Notes: generated by a model from the sequence alone, not told the origin. A DNA stretch of 64,000 nucleotides from Kutzneria sp. (GCA_019239965.1 JAFAZC010000202.1:35479-99478); one strand, 5' to 3'. Positions 1 to 10,046 are shown, counted from the stretch's first letter. Program-made: numbers and translations.

Positions 1-830
1 TAGGACAGCTTCCGCACCGCGTCCAACAGCTGCCGGGAGGTGAGGCCTCCCGGTTCCGGCGTTCCCGTCGCCGGGGCCATTCCCGGGTCGACGACGTCGA
101 TGTCCACGGAGAGATGGACGCCTTGGCATGCGTCGAGCGCGGTCCGTGCCGCCTCGTCAAGGCAGACGTTCAGCCCGCGCTCCACGAGTTCGGTCATCTC
201 GTACGAACGCATTCCCTGTTCGGCCATCCACCGCAGCGTCCGCGGACCCGGCCAGTACCCGCGCAGACCTATCGGCAGGAAACGGTCGCCTCGCACCGCA
301 CCGGATTCAATGAGTCGACGCATCGGCTGGCCGTGAGCGGTGAGCGAGCCGAAGGCACTGTCACCGGTGTCGGCATGCGCGTCGAAGTGCATGACGGAGA
401 TCCGCCCCCAGCCGATGCTGCGGGCGAGCCCAGTGACGTTCGGAAGGGCGATCGAGTGGTCTCCGCCGAGCACGAGCGGAACCTTTCCAGCACCGGAAAT
501 CGTGCTGACAGCACGTTCCAGCGCCGCATGAGACGTCCGTGCGTCGCCACTGAACATCATCACATCACCGGCGTCGACGACGTTCAGATCGGCCAGTGCG
601 TCGACACCGAGCGCGAGCGAAGGGCGGACCCCGTCGTGGCCGAGATAGCAGGCCTGCCGGACGGCACTCGGCCCGAACCGAGCCCCCGCGCGGTAGGAAG
701 TGCCTCCGTCGTACGGGGCGCCGAGGATGACGACCTCGGCGTCATCCCAGGTTGACGGGTCGTCGAGATCACACGCCGGGACGCCGAGGAAGGTGATGTC
801 CGGTCCGTACATCGCTCCGTACCGGGCCAT
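1..830 (-). CDS. Agmatinase/guanidinobutyrase-family ureohydrolase, 3' end outside window
   Basis: Ureohydrolase that would split agmatine or a related guanidino compound into urea and an amine using two Mn ions. All metal ligands are visible: H125 in GGDHS, D150, H152 and D154 in FDAHAD, and D243 and D245 in SVDIDVVDP. The start is ATG at 830, with GGAG a few bases upstream; 276 residues are present and the frame is open to the window edge. Agmatinases are about 300-350 residues, so only the C-terminus is missing. Substrate cannot be fixed from the motifs; guanidinobutyrase and guanidinopropionase share them. Confidence 0.9.
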   Translation of the reverse strand, partial: MARYGAMYGPDITFLGVPACDLDDPSTWDDAEVVILGAPYDGGTSYRAGARFGPSAVRQACYLGHDGVRPSLALGVDALADLNVVDAGDVMMFSGDARTSHAALERAVSTISGAGKVPLVLGGDHSIALPNVTGLARSIGWGRISVMHFDAHADTGDSAFGSLTAHGQPMRRLIESGAVRGDRFLPIGLRGYWPGPRTLRWMAEQGMRSYEMTELVERGLNVCLDEAARTALDACQGVHLSVDIDVVDPGMAPATGTPEPGGLTSRQLLDAVRKLS

Positions 831-1104
831 CGGTCTCCATTCTTCTGGGAACAAGCGGTTGCGGACCGGTCCGACTCCCGCGCCGGCACAGTCTCGCACA
901 CCGGAACCGAGATTGACATCGTGTCGCCCTGCCCGCTTCAGGTGGCCAAGGCAACGCGCCTGATCCAGAACGGTCATAGGGCGAGGCCCGTCGGTTTGAC
1001 AGTCCACTTTGGATGCTCGAACTCGGGTCGCGTGCGGAACGCAAGGTATTGGAGATCATGGCACCGATCTCAGACACCACAGGCCAGCACACTAGGCTCG
1101 CCTC

Positions 1105-1725
1105 ATGGCGAAGTACTTCGACGTGCATCCGGAGAATCCTCAACGGCGTGCGATCAGCCAGGCGGTGGACATTGTCCGCACCGGCGGACTGATCGCCTAT
1201 CCGACGGACTCCTGCTTCGCGCTCGGCTGCCAGCTGGGCAACGGGGCCGGGATCGACCGGATCCGGTCCATTCGACGCCTCGACGAACGGCACCACTTCA
1301 CCCTCGTGTGCCAGGACTTCGCCCAGCTCGGACAGTTCGTGCACGTGAGCAACGCAGTGTTTCGAGCGGTCAAGGCGTCCACCCCCGGCAGCTACACGTT
1401 CATCCTTCCGGCAACCAAGGAGGTACCCCGAAGGTTGCTGCATCCCAAGAAGAAGACTGTCGGCGTTCGGATCCCCAACCACGTCGTGGCGCAGGCATTG
1501 GTCGCCGAGCTCGGTGAGCCGCTGTTGTCGAGCACGCTGCTACTGCCCGATCAGCAGGAAGCGATGACACAGGGTTGGGAGATCAAGGAGCGTCTCGAAC
1601 ACGTGGTCGACGCGGTGATCGACTCCGGCGACTGCGGAACCGAGCCGACCACGGTCATCGACTTCTCACAGGACGAACCGGAAATCGTGCGCCGCGGAGC
1701 GGGCGACACCATTCGGTTCGAGTAG
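1105..1725 (+). CDS. Sua5/YciO/YrdC-type threonylcarbamoyl-AMP synthase-like protein
   Basis: 206-residue YrdC-domain protein. Members bind ATP, threonine and bicarbonate and make threonylcarbamoyl-AMP for the t6A37 modification of tRNA. The family pattern is seen: GGLIAYPTDSCFALGC near residue 30, the basic loop LHPKKKTVGVRIPNH near 115, and LLSSTLLLPD near 140. The short length and the lack of a C-terminal Sua5 domain place it with YciO/YrdC. Many actinomycetes carry a second copy of this type, so it may not be the essential enzyme. Start is ATG at 1105; TAGGCT about 6 bases upstream could serve as a -10, so the mRNA may have almost no leader. Confidence 0.88.
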   Translation: MAKYFDVHPENPQRRAISQAVDIVRTGGLIAYPTDSCFALGCQLGNGAGIDRIRSIRRLDERHHFTLVCQDFAQLGQFVHVSNAVFRAVKASTPGSYTFILPATKEVPRRLLHPKKKTVGVRIPNHVVAQALVAELGEPLLSSTLLLPDQQEAMTQGWEIKERLEHVVDAVIDSGDCGTEPTTVIDFSQDEPEIVRRGAGDTIRFE

Positions 1726-1782
1726 CCCTACCGCTTCGAGTAGCACCATGATTCCGCGTCTCGGCCACCTCGGCAGGCGGGA

Positions 1783-2418
1783 TCAGACGACTCCCTCGAG
1801 ATCGTCCAACAGCCTCCGGCCGCGCCGAACGATCTCGCTGGCCGCCAACACGGCCACCCCAATGACACACAGAAGGACATAGCCATCGGTGAACCTCTGG
1901 TAAGGGGGGTGGCCCTGGGGGGTCATCATCGCGGATGCCACGAACGTCGCGCCGGAGTCCAGCACGGCGGCAACGATCGAGCCAAGAGTCAGCGTCCAAC
2001 CGGCCTTGGTCAACAGCCCGACCGCCTCGGCGGAGAACAGGAGTCGATCAGCTCGCCGTCCAAGGTGAACCGCCTTGGCCAGCCAGTTCAGGGACAGCAG
2101 CCCGACGAGCACGCCGGGGAACCAGGTGAGGAAGTACAGCGCACCGGTGAGAGTCGGATGGTGGGGATCGCGGACCGTCACCGTGATGTCGTGGGGTAGG
2201 ACATCTGCGCCCGGCTTGACGATGCCGGTCAGGGGCGGTTGAGGAGCGGGCACTGATACGTCGATGCCGGCGCTGATACCCACACTGTGGAAGGCGATGG
2301 CATAGTTGCCGACGACACCAACGGCCGCGCTCATCACGGCCAAGCCGAACCCCAACGAGAGCAACACGTTGAGCGCGCCGAGCCAACGCGCCGCCGACCG
2401 GACCGGGATGTCTGTCAC
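1783..2418 (-). CDS. DUF2975-family membrane protein
   Basis: 211-residue membrane protein with four hydrophobic segments (about residues 10-35, 90-112, 130-155 and 178-197) and a DUF2975-like layout; molecular role unknown. Starts at GTG 2418, with a strong AAGGGGG Shine-Dalgarno four bases upstream. That Shine-Dalgarno lies inside the 3' arm of a perfect inverted repeat. DUF2975 genes are often paired with a small YozG-type HTH regulator; none is next to this one. Confidence 0.75.
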   Translation of the reverse strand: MTDIPVRSAARWLGALNVLLSLGFGLAVMSAAVGVVGNYAIAFHSVGISAGIDVSVPAPQPPLTGIVKPGADVLPHDITVTVRDPHHPTLTGALYFLTWFPGVLVGLLSLNWLAKAVHLGRRADRLLFSAEAVGLLTKAGWTLTLGSIVAAVLDSGATFVASAMMTPQGHPPYQRFTDGYVLLCVIGVAVLAASEIVRRGRRLLDDLEGVV

Positions 2419-2422
2419 GAAG

Positions 2423-2473
2423 CCCCCTTGTTTATCGTTTATCGATCACATCGATAAACGATAAACAAGGGGG
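2423..2473 (-). promoter_or_regulatory. Perfect 24-bp inverted repeat with 3-base loop over the DUF2975 ribosome site
   Basis: Arms 2423-2446 and 2450-2473 match perfectly around the loop cac. Each arm contains the heptamer GTTTATC (or its complement) twice in tandem, followed by GAT. The C/G end of the repeat is the Shine-Dalgarno of the DUF2975 gene. Either a dimeric repressor binds the DNA here, or the mRNA folds and hides the ribosome site. The repeated heptamers favour a protein-binding site. Confidence 0.7.
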
Positions 2474-2602
2474 GAGGTTCCGTCAACCAATTCCCTGGTT
2501 CGAAGTGGACTGCGAATCTCCGATACGTAATCAGCCGACAAAGCCGGGCAAGGACGGCCCACCACGATACAAGAAACCCAGGCCTTCTGACCTGGGGACT
2601 TG

Positions 2603-2675
<73 letters not shown>

Positions 2676-2805
2676 GAACCAGGATCTCTCCTGGCGACGG
2701 CAGAAACTTAGCACACGGCACGCAGCGCTCTCCAACCGGTCGGCGGCCGCCGTGCCCGTCGGCAAGTGTCCAGGTCAACCGCTGAGACGGGGCACCGGGG
2801 GTTCA

Positions 2806-3555
2806 CTACACCTCGTGGCCGCTCGGTCTGTCCACAGGCACGGACGGCTCCCGCTTTCGTCGGAGCGCGTCGATCCCGTCTAGCATGCGCTCCACCGCGA
2901 AGTCGAAGCGACGGGCCAGGTCGGGGCCGGTGATCTCGGTCGCGAGCGCGAGCGTGTTGGGGTACTCCGCCACCGGGAGCTCCGCCAGGTGGTCACGGAT
3001 ACCGTCTAGGAACTCTCTGGGTGGCATGCCGTTCTTGACCTGGACGGACAACGGGGCCTGCTCGTTGGCCACGAACCCCAGCACAGTGACTATGAGGAAG
3101 TAACAGGCGTAGGCGGTGTCGTGCCCGTCCAACCCTGTCGACCGCAACGCACCGAGGATCGCCTCCATGCACCGCAGCCGATTCGACCCGGTGGAGAAGC
3201 GTCCGGCCAACAGACGCGCGGAGTCTCGGCGTGCCAGCAAATAGCAACGCATCTCCCGCAGGAACGTGGCGAGACCGACTCGCCAGTCGACCGAGTCGAG
3301 TGGAGACCGTGTGTCCACATCGGCCAGCAGCTCATCGGAGAGCAGGTCGAGCAGTTCGTCCTTGTCCCGGACGTGCCAGTACATCGAGGCCGCACGCACA
3401 CCGAGTTCTTCAGCAACGTTGCGCATGGTGAGCGCATCCAGGCCGTTACGTTCCAACACTCGCAGGCCCGCGGCGAGCACCGCCTCCCGGCTGACCACCG
3501 ACTCGCCCGCGGGCGGCCGTCCCCTGCGTCGCTTCTGGGGGCGTATGCTGTCCAC
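2806..3555 (-). CDS. TetR/AcrR-family repressor with TetR_C-like ligand domain
   Basis: 249-residue regulator. Residues about 22-68 form the TetR helix-turn-helix (VLAAGLRVLERNGLDALTM, then ASMYWHVRDKDELLDLL). The C-terminal half resembles the tetracycline-repressor-type ligand domain. It is divergent from the acyl-CoA ligase gene across about 40 bases that contain an AACA-C-TGTT palindrome, so it probably represses the ligase gene and itself. The inducer is unknown; an acyl-CoA or aromatic acid would fit the neighbour. Confidence 0.87.
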   Translation of the reverse strand: MDSIRPQKRRRGRPPAGESVVSREAVLAAGLRVLERNGLDALTMRNVAEELGVRAASMYWHVRDKDELLDLLSDELLADVDTRSPLDSVDWRVGLATFLREMRCYLLARRDSARLLAGRFSTGSNRLRCMEAILGALRSTGLDGHDTAYACYFLIVTVLGFVANEQAPLSVQVKNGMPPREFLDGIRDHLAELPVAEYPNTLALATEITGPDLARRFDFAVERMLDGIDALRRKREPSVPVDRPSGHEV

Positions 3556-3564
3556 GATATTAAT

Positions 3565-3577
3565 CTAACACTGTTCG
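3565..3577. promoter_or_regulatory. Candidate TetR operator between regulator and ligase
   Basis: The sequence ctAACAcTGTTcg, at 3565-3577, is a short inverted repeat centred on 3571. It lies between the divergent starts at 3555 and 3594 and just upstream of the ligase ribosome site. Position and symmetry fit a TetR operator, but no second copy supports it. Confidence 0.4.
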
Positions 3578-3593
3578 TTAAGGAGTGCGGAGC

Positions 3594-5099
3594 GTGCCCG
3601 AGGCGATCCGGGAGTACATCGACGACGCGATGGCGACGACGGCGCGCCGGGCCGACCGGCCGGCGATCATGCACGGCGACCGCGTACTGCGCTTCGCTGA
3701 TCTGATGGATGAGGTCCACCGACTCGCCCACGGGCTGGAGGCTCTCGGCCTGCGGCGCGGTGACGGGCTGGGCCTGCTGGCGGCGAACCCACCCGAAGCG
3801 CTCACCATCCGGTTCGCCGCGTTCCTGCTCGGACTCCGCTTCACCGCCGTGCACCTCGGCCCGACCACCCAGGGTCTGGCCCACATCATGCGGGATGCCG
3901 AACTCACGGCGGTGGTGTTCGATCCCGTGCGTCCCGCACCCGGCGGCCCGGTCCCCCAGCTCGCGGCGGGCATCCCGCATGTGCTGTCGCTGGACGACAT
4001 GGCGGCGTTGGCCGCCGAGCAGTCCGTCGAGCCGGTGTCGGCGCGGGCACGGGACTCCGACATCGCCAAGCTGACCTACACCGGCGGGACGACCGGCCTG
4101 CCCAAGGGAGTGCCCACCACGTACGGCAGGTTGCTCGCGTCCTACCGGTCATGGGGATTCGGGGACATCCAGGTCCCCGACGACCTGCGGCTGCTCGCGG
4201 TCACCCCCACCGCCCACGCCACCGGCGACATGGCGATCGGCATGCTGATGATCGGGGTTGCCGTGGAGCTGCATGACGAGTTCGATGCCGACGCGGTGCT
4301 TGGCTCGCTGGCCTCGGGGCAGGTCGCCACCTATCTGTATCCGTCGCTGCTCTACCGGCTGCTGGACCACCCGGCCACCGCCACCACGGACCTATCCAAC
4401 CTTGTCCTCCTCAGCTACGGCAGCGCGCCAGCCTCGCCGTCCAGGCTGCGGCAGGCCCTGGACCGCCTTGGCCCGGTCCTGCAGCAGACCTACGCCTCCA
4501 CCGAGGCGCCGGCTATCGCCATGCTCTATCCGCATGAGCACAAGGCGGAGCTGCTGTCCTCGGTGGGCCGGCCGCTTCCCGGTGTACGCGTGGACATCCG
4601 GTCCGCTGACGGCCGCTCGCTTCCGGTTGGCGGTGTCGGCGAGGTGTGCGTCCAGTCGTCCTCGGTGATGGCGGGGTACTGGCGGCGGCCGGGCGAGACC
4701 GCCATGGCGCTGCGCGACGGCTGGCTGTACACCGGTGATCTCGGCCGGCTCGACGAGGACGGCTACCTGTACCTGGTCGGCCGCGTCAAGGACATGATCA
4801 TCGTAGACGGGCACAACTGCTACGCGGCCCCTATCGAGCACGCCCTGACCAGCCATCCCGGCGTGCGGCACGCGGCGGTGGTCGGCGCGCCGAGCGAGCG
4901 CACCGGAGAGGAGATGCACGCCTTCGTGGTGTGCGAACCAGAGGCCGTCATCGATACCGAGCAGTTGCGTGCCGCGGTGCACGAACAACTCACCGCCGTG
5001 GACGTGCCCGCCGCGGTGTGGTTCGTCGACGCACTGCCACTAACCACGTTCGGCAAACCCGACAAGGCCGCACTTCGAGCGATGATCCGGTCCGGATGA
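3594..5099 (+). CDS. AMP-dependent acyl-CoA synthetase/ligase
   Basis: 501-residue ANL-superfamily ligase that activates a carboxylic acid with ATP and transfers it to CoA. Core motifs are seen: the P-loop LTYTGGTTGLPKGVP (about 158-172), YASTEAP (about 300), YTGDLGRLDEDGYLYLVGR (about 378-396), and the C-terminal catalytic lysine in FGKPDKAAL. An in-frame GTG also occurs at 3585, but AAGGAG at 3580-3585 is correctly spaced only for GTG 3594. Fatty or aromatic acids are likely substrates. The TetR next door and the facing hotdog thioesterase suggest an acyl-CoA pathway. Confidence 0.9.
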   Translation: MPEAIREYIDDAMATTARRADRPAIMHGDRVLRFADLMDEVHRLAHGLEALGLRRGDGLGLLAANPPEALTIRFAAFLLGLRFTAVHLGPTTQGLAHIMRDAELTAVVFDPVRPAPGGPVPQLAAGIPHVLSLDDMAALAAEQSVEPVSARARDSDIAKLTYTGGTTGLPKGVPTTYGRLLASYRSWGFGDIQVPDDLRLLAVTPTAHATGDMAIGMLMIGVAVELHDEFDADAVLGSLASGQVATYLYPSLLYRLLDHPATATTDLSNLVLLSYGSAPASPSRLRQALDRLGPVLQQTYASTEAPAIAMLYPHEHKAELLSSVGRPLPGVRVDIRSADGRSLPVGGVGEVCVQSSSVMAGYWRRPGETAMALRDGWLYTGDLGRLDEDGYLYLVGRVKDMIIVDGHNCYAAPIEHALTSHPGVRHAAVVGAPSERTGEEMHAFVVCEPEAVIDTEQLRAAVHEQLTAVDVPAAVWFVDALPLTTFGKPDKAALRAMIRSG

Positions 5100-5118
5100 A
5101 GCCCGCGGCTGAATCTTG

Positions 5119-5571
5119 TCAGGCGCGTGGGCGCCAGCGCCTCCACTGCGCTGTGGCCTCGGCACGGGGTTTGTCGTCCCACACGAGCGACACGTCGACC
5201 GTCATCTGCGTCTCGGACACTTCCCGCAACGACGCCAGCAGCTCGACGGGGTCGTACAACGGCGATGGACGCAGGTAGCGAACGGCCAGCCCGGCCGTCA
5301 CGTAGGGCAGGGCGGCGTCGCCGAGCGGCTTCCACCCTCGCCGGTCCGCCTCAAGCATCACGGCCGCCGCGCTGTGACAGTCCAGCACGGTGCAGATGAT
5401 GCCACCGTTGAGAAAACCGATGCCATTGTCGTGCTCCGGCCACGGTGTGAACGTCGCCGTCACCACACCGTCGTCACCGGGATAGCTACGCAGCCGCAAC
5501 CCTCTGCTGTTGGCGTGGCCGCAGCCGAAACAAGAGAGGTCCGGGTACAAGCGTTCCTGAATGCTGATCAT
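5119..5571 (-). CDS. PaaI-type hotdog-fold thioesterase
   Basis: 150-residue single-domain hotdog protein that would hydrolyse acyl-CoA thioesters. Typical features are the N-terminal CFGCGHANSRGLRL, then FLNGGIICTVLDCHSAAAV carrying the hotdog helix with its catalytic acidic residue, and YLRPSPL. It converges on the acyl-CoA ligase gene with only 19 bases between the stops, which supports a shared acyl-CoA role. The acyl group is unknown. Confidence 0.85.
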   Translation of the reverse strand: MISIQERLYPDLSCFGCGHANSRGLRLRSYPGDDGVVTATFTPWPEHDNGIGFLNGGIICTVLDCHSAAAVMLEADRRGWKPLGDAALPYVTAGLAVRYLRPSPLYDPVELLASLREVSETQMTVDVSLVWDDKPRAEATAQWRRWRPRA

Positions 5572-5644
5572 GCGGTGAACAGTAAGCGGCCATCCTCGAC
5601 ATCGACCGAACAGGGCAACCGTGCCACTGGGTGTGCTGGACGGT

Positions 5645-6337
5645 TCACAGCAGCTGAGCTGCCTCAGTCATCCGGCGGCGCCGCCCTTCGGGTGGCTGTC
5701 GGGGGCAACTCGCACATGTGGCGGCCCCGACCTGGTAGATCAGGCAGCAGGAGATCCGCCGGACCAGAGGAACGGGCTGAGTTCGTCCGTCGATGGCCAC
5801 CTCAACGAACCTCGGCATCGGCATCGGGACGCCAATCGCCTCGGCGAGTCGCCTCGCCGAGGTGACTCCGCGGCCCGCGGCGCCCTGTTCTCGCCAAGCG
5901 CCGAGCAGCGCATTGGCCAGTGAGTCAGCGGCGACCGCCCACAACGGCCTAGGGCGCATCTCGGCCACGCCGGCGAGCGTGTCCACGATGGCGCCGATGG
6001 ACCGCCGCAGCCCGTCAGCAAGGGAGTCCATATCAGACAGCCAGGCCATGGGTTGCGCGGAGAGCAGCTGACCACCGTCACCAACGGACAGACGCGTTCG
6101 GCACAGTGCTGGGTCGGGCGGCGGGTCGCCGGCCGCAAGCCGGGCAGCCAACGGGGTGAACAGCACAAAACTGGCCATGTACCACCACAGTGTGCCCGCG
6201 ACCCGGGAATCCCCTGTTGCCCACTGCCGTCCAGCCGCGTCGACCATCTCACCAAGCATGTCCGGGTCGGCAAGCGAATCGGCGGTCATGATCCGCTCGG
6301 TCACGGGATGCCGGCGTTCCTTCTCGGTATCAGCCAT
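5645..6337 (-). CDS. FhuF-like (2Fe-2S) ferric-siderophore reductase family protein
   Basis: 230-residue protein ending in the FhuF-type cluster motif CCLIYQ...CASCP, which gives the C-C-x10-C-x2-C ligands for a 2Fe-2S centre. FhuF-like proteins reduce ferric siderophores in the cytoplasm to release iron. Starts at ATG 6337 (GTG 6352 is an alternative), overlapping the end of pxpA by eight bases, so the two are probably translated together. No siderophore transporter is nearby, so the substrate is unknown. Confidence 0.8.
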   Translation of the reverse strand: MADTEKERRHPVTERIMTADSLADPDMLGEMVDAAGRQWATGDSRVAGTLWWYMASFVLFTPLAARLAAGDPPPDPALCRTRLSVGDGGQLLSAQPMAWLSDMDSLADGLRRSIGAIVDTLAGVAEMRPRPLWAVAADSLANALLGAWREQGAAGRGVTSARRLAEAIGVPMPMPRFVEVAIDGRTQPVPLVRRISCCLIYQVGAATCASCPRQPPEGRRRRMTEAAQLL

Positions 6338-7115
6338 GCGGATGGGAACCACTCAGGTCGACGAATGCTCGGATGTCCACTCCAGCTTCGACAAGACCGG
6401 ATCGAATCCGGCTGGCGATCTCGACCGCTCCGGGCGTGTCGCCATGCACGCACAGCGATCGGGGCCTGAGGCCGACAGTGCGTCCGTCGACGGCGACCAC
6501 GCTGCCCTCACGGACCATGCGCAGGGCACGTGCCACCACCTCGTCGGCATCGTGCAGGACGGCTCCGGTCACCCGGCGGGAGACCAGCGTCCCCTCTGCG
6601 GTGTAGGCGCGGTCCACGAAGGCTTCGTGCACCGTGGCCAGCCCGGCGGATTCCGCCTGGCGCAACCATTCCGAGCCAGGCAGCCCGAGCACTGGCATGC
6701 TGCGGTCGTACCGCAGGACGCCTTCGACGACGGCGGCCGCCTGTTCGGTGTGGGTGACGATGGCGTTGTAGAGCGCGCCGTGCGGTTTGACGTACTGAAC
6801 CCGGGAACCGGCGATCCTTGCGAACCCGTCCAGCGCCGCTATCTGATAGATCACATCGTTGGTGAGCTCCTCAGGGACCACGTCGATGAATCGTCTGCCG
6901 AATCCTGAAAGGTCGCGGTAGCCCACCTGCGCGCCGATCGCCACACCGCGCTCGACGGCGAGCTCGGTGACCTTCCGCAGCACCGAGGGGTCCCCCGCAT
7001 GGAATCCGCACGCGATGTTCGCGCTGGACACGATGTCCAGCAACGCGTCGTCGTCTCCCAGCGTCCAGACGCCGAAGCCCTCGCCGAGGTCGCTGTTTAG
7101 GTCGACCGCCGTCAT
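6330..7115 (-). CDS. pxpA: 5-oxoprolinase subunit A (LamB/YcsF family)
   Basis: 261-residue LamB/YcsF protein. With PxpB and PxpC it opens 5-oxoproline (pyroglutamate) to glutamate using ATP. The family start [11 protein letters not shown] follows ATG 7115 directly; other signatures are [28 protein letters not shown], and VKPHGALYN. An upstream in-frame start at 7145 would add ten residues not typical of the family. The usual partners pxpB and pxpC are not in this window; the next gene is an unrelated Fe-S protein. Confidence 0.92.
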   Translation of the reverse strand: MTAVDLNSDLGEGFGVWTLGDDDALLDIVSSANIACGFHAGDPSVLRKVTELAVERGVAIGAQVGYRDLSGFGRRFIDVVPEELTNDVIYQIAALDGFARIAGSRVQYVKPHGALYNAIVTHTEQAAAVVEGVLRYDRSMPVLGLPGSEWLRQAESAGLATVHEAFVDRAYTAEGTLVSRRVTGAVLHDADEVVARALRMVREGSVVAVDGRTVGLRPRSLCVHGDTPGAVEIASRIRSGLVEAGVDIRAFVDLSGSHPHG

Positions 7116-7255
7116 GGGAAGCAGTCTGGCACTGTTGGGCGCCATTGGGTATCGACATGCCGATGCCCGGTGCTGCCGCTGTCACCGCCCCGGCGTCGGA
7201 ACGAGCACGGATTCAGCCAGGTCGGCGGGACACGGCCGAGCAGCGTCAGCTGTTC

Positions 7256-9511
7256 TCACGGCCGACGGCTTTGAAATCTACGCAGCCGCAGGCTGTTGGA
7301 TACCACGAACACGCTGGAGAACGCCATCGTGGCCCCGGCGATCATGGGGTTGAGCAACCCGAGTGCGGCCAGAGGCAGCGCGCCGAGGTTGTAGGCGAAC
7401 GCCCAGAACAGGTTCCCCTTGATCGTGTTCAGGGTGCGGCGGGCGAGCCGGATCGCGTCGACCGCGGTGAGCAGGTCACCACGTGTCAGGGTGAGGTCGC
7501 TCGCCTCGATGGCGACATCGGTCCCGGTCCCCATCGCCATTCCGAGATCGGCCGTTGCCAAAGCAGCGGCGTCGTTGACGCCGTCGCCCACCATCGCAAC
7601 CACATGTCCATTCGACTGTAGGGCCTTGATCACGTCAACCTTGCCGCTGGGCAGGACCTCCGTGTGCACCTCGGTGATTCCGATTTCGGCCGCGACCGAA
7701 CGGGCCACCGCCTCGTTGTCACCGGTGAGCAGGACGGTGCGCAGTCCCAGCTTGCGCAGCTCGCGGATCGCCTCAATGGACGTGGGTTTGATCGTGTCAG
7801 CCATGACAAGGACCGCACGCGCCCGGCCGTCCCAGCCGACCGCGACGGCCGTGCATCCTTTCGCTTCCGCCTCCTGCTTGTTTCCTGCCAAGGTGCCGGT
7901 CAGCTCCATGCCGTACTGCCGGAGCAGTCGTGTGCGTCCGGCGAGGACCTCATGGCCCTCGACGAACCCCCGAACGCCCACACCTTCCAGATTCTGGAAG
8001 TCCTTCACGGCGGGAAGTTCACCGGAGCGCTCGGCCGCCCGTGCCGTGATCGCTTTGCCGATGGGGTGTTCCGACGCGTGCTCGAGCGCGCCGGCGAGCC
8101 GCAGCACCTCTGCCTCGTTCACGCCGTCGGCCACATGCACCTCGACAAGGCTCATCTGTCCTGTGGTCACGGTGCCGGTCTTGTCGAGCACCACGGTGTC
8201 CACCCGGCGAGTCGACTCGAGCACCTCAGGGCCTTTGATAAGGATTCCGAGCTGCGCTCCCCGACCGGTGCCCACCATCAGGGCGGTGGGGGTCGCCAAC
8301 CCGAGCGCACACGGACACGCCACAACGAGCACGGCGACCGCGGCCGTGAAGGCGGCGACCGGTGCGGCGTCCATCGCGAGCCAGGCGACCAGAGTGATGA
8401 GGGCGAGCATGATGACAGTCGGAACGAACACCGCGGAGATCCGGTCGGCGAGCCGCTGCGCTCTCGCCTTGCCGTTCTGCGCCTCGGTCACCAGTCGGGT
8501 CAGCTGGGCGAGCTGGGTGTCTGACCCGATCCTGGTCGCCCGCACGATCACGCGGCCACCCACGTTGACCGTGGCTCCGGTGACCACATCACCGGGGCGG
8601 ACCTCGACCGGAGTGGACTCACCGGTGAGCATGCTCGTGTCCACCGCCGAGCTGCCCTCGTCCACAACACCGTCGGTGGCGATCTTCTCACCCGGGCGCA
8701 CCAGGAACTTCTCGCCGATCCGCAGTTCGTCGATGCTGACCCGCAGCTCTCGTCCGTCCCGCAGCACCACGACGTCTTTGGCGCCAAGCTCGAACAGCGC
8801 CCGAAGGGCGGCTCCCGCCCTGTGCTTCGACCGTGCCTCGATATAGCGCCCGGACAGGACGAAGGCTGTCACCCCGGCGGCCACCTCAAGGTAGATGCCG
8901 CCTTGACCGGGATCGCGTCGGAGGGTGAACTCGAACACGTCATGCATACCTGAGGTTCCCGCGGTCCCGAAGAACAGCGCATACAGCGACCACAGAAAAG
9001 CAGTCCCGACACCCAGTGAGATCAGAGTGTCCATTGTCGACGTTCCGTGCTTGAGAGCGCGCCAGGCCGCGACGTGGAACGGCAGGGCTCCCCACACGAC
9101 TACCGGGGCCGTCAGCGTCAGGGAGAACCACTGCCAGTTGGTGAACTGCAATGCCGGGACCATCGCGAGTACGATCACCGGTGCCGCCAATACGACCGAG
9201 ACGATCAGCCTCTGCCGCAGCGATCTGGTTGGGTCGTCCCGCTCGTCCTCGTCCTCGGCATCTCGCCGAGCGGGCAGTACGGCCGTGTAACCGGCCGCGT
9301 GCACGGCGTCGACGAGCTGATCAGCCGAGACGTCCACGGGATGGGTGATCAGCGCCTTCTCGGTGGCGTAATTGACCGTGGCCGCCACGCCGTCGAGCTT
9401 GTTGAGCGTGCGCTCAACCCTCGCCGCGCAGGAAGCGCAGGTCATTCCCCCGATGCTCAGCTCGGTCGTGTGCAGGACCGTCAGCTGGTCGGTGTGCGTG
9501 GTCGAGCTCAT
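7256..9511 (-). CDS. copA: Copper-exporting P1B-type ATPase
   Basis: 751-residue ATPase that pumps Cu(I) out of the cytoplasm. One N-terminal heavy-metal domain holds MTCASC (residues 23-28). The actuator motif is TGES (297-300), the membrane copper site CPC (399-401), and the phosphorylation site DKTGT with D443. SEHPIGKA and [10 protein letters not shown] mark the nucleotide-binding and hinge regions. The C-terminal YN...MxxSS motifs typical of Cu(I) pumps appear as AYNLGALPL and [14 protein letters not shown]. Third gene of the csoR-copZ-copA operon; only three bases separate it from copZ. Confidence 0.95.
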   Translation of the reverse strand: MSSTTHTDQLTVLHTTELSIGGMTCASCAARVERTLNKLDGVAATVNYATEKALITHPVDVSADQLVDAVHAAGYTAVLPARRDAEDEDERDDPTRSLRQRLIVSVVLAAPVIVLAMVPALQFTNWQWFSLTLTAPVVVWGALPFHVAAWRALKHGTSTMDTLISLGVGTAFLWSLYALFFGTAGTSGMHDVFEFTLRRDPGQGGIYLEVAAGVTAFVLSGRYIEARSKHRAGAALRALFELGAKDVVVLRDGRELRVSIDELRIGEKFLVRPGEKIATDGVVDEGSSAVDTSMLTGESTPVEVRPGDVVTGATVNVGGRVIVRATRIGSDTQLAQLTRLVTEAQNGKARAQRLADRISAVFVPTVIMLALITLVAWLAMDAAPVAAFTAAVAVLVVACPCALGLATPTALMVGTGRGAQLGILIKGPEVLESTRRVDTVVLDKTGTVTTGQMSLVEVHVADGVNEAEVLRLAGALEHASEHPIGKAITARAAERSGELPAVKDFQNLEGVGVRGFVEGHEVLAGRTRLLRQYGMELTGTLAGNKQEAEAKGCTAVAVGWDGRARAVLVMADTIKPTSIEAIRELRKLGLRTVLLTGDNEAVARSVAAEIGITEVHTEVLPSGKVDVIKALQSNGHVVAMVGDGVNDAAALATADLGMAMGTGTDVAIEASDLTLTRGDLLTAVDAIRLARRTLNTIKGNLFWAFAYNLGALPLAALGLLNPMIAGATMAFSSVFVVSNSLRLRRFQSRRP

Positions 9512-9514
9512 CGA

Positions 9515-9724
9515 TCAGCTCCTGACGAGCTGATAGCCGGCCTCGACAACGGCCGCCCGCACCGCATCTTCGGCGAGCGGCTGCTCGCTTGCGACCGTGA
9601 CACGGCCGCTGGCCACGTCGACATCAACGCTGGTGACACCGCCGAGCTGGCTAATCTCCTCGGTCACCGAGTTTGCACAGTGTCCGCAGGTCATGCCGGT
9701 GACGATGTAGTTGGACTCGGTCAT
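9515..9724 (-). CDS. copZ: Copper chaperone (heavy-metal-associated domain)
   Basis: 69-residue single HMA domain with the Cu(I)-binding MTCGHC motif near residue 11. CopZ-type chaperones carry Cu(I) and hand it to the ATPase CopA or to the CsoR repressor. Starts at ATG 9724 after GAGGAGCGG. Placed between csoR and copA in the same direction. Confidence 0.93.
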   Translation of the reverse strand: MTESNYIVTGMTCGHCANSVTEEISQLGGVTSVDVDVASGRVTVASEQPLAEDAVRAAVVEAGYQLVRS

Positions 9725-9764
9725 CGGTGCCGCTCCTCATGGGTCGTTGCGGTGGGTGCGCTCG

Positions 9765-10046
9765 TCACGAGCGGACCAGCCGCGCGATCGCCGCGGTCGC
9801 TTCGCGGATCTTGACATCAGCCTCGGAGCCGCCTTCAGCGATCGCGTTGGTCACGCAGTGCCGAATGTGCTCGTTGAGCAGCTCGAGGGACACCGCCTGC
9901 AGGGCCCGCGTCGCGGCGGAGATCTGAGTAAGCACGTCGATGCAGTACTCATCACTGGCAATCATCCGCTGCAAACCCCGGACCTGCCCCTCGATACGCC
10001 GCAGGCGACGCAGGTGGCTGTCCTTCTGCTCGCTGTAGCCGGCCAC
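9765..10046 (-). CDS. csoR: Copper-sensing repressor CsoR
   Basis: 93-residue all-helical repressor. The three Cu(I) ligands that define copper-responsive CsoR are present: C35, H60 and C64. Without copper it binds operator DNA; Cu(I) releases it and the copZ-copA pump genes are expressed. Starts at GTG 10046 after GGGAGGTG. An operator with matching symmetry lies just upstream, so the operon regulates itself. Confidence 0.95.
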   Translation of the reverse strand: MAGYSEQKDSHLRRLRRIEGQVRGLQRMIASDEYCIDVLTQISAATRALQAVSLELLNEHIRHCVTNAIAEGGSEADVKIREATAAIARLVRS

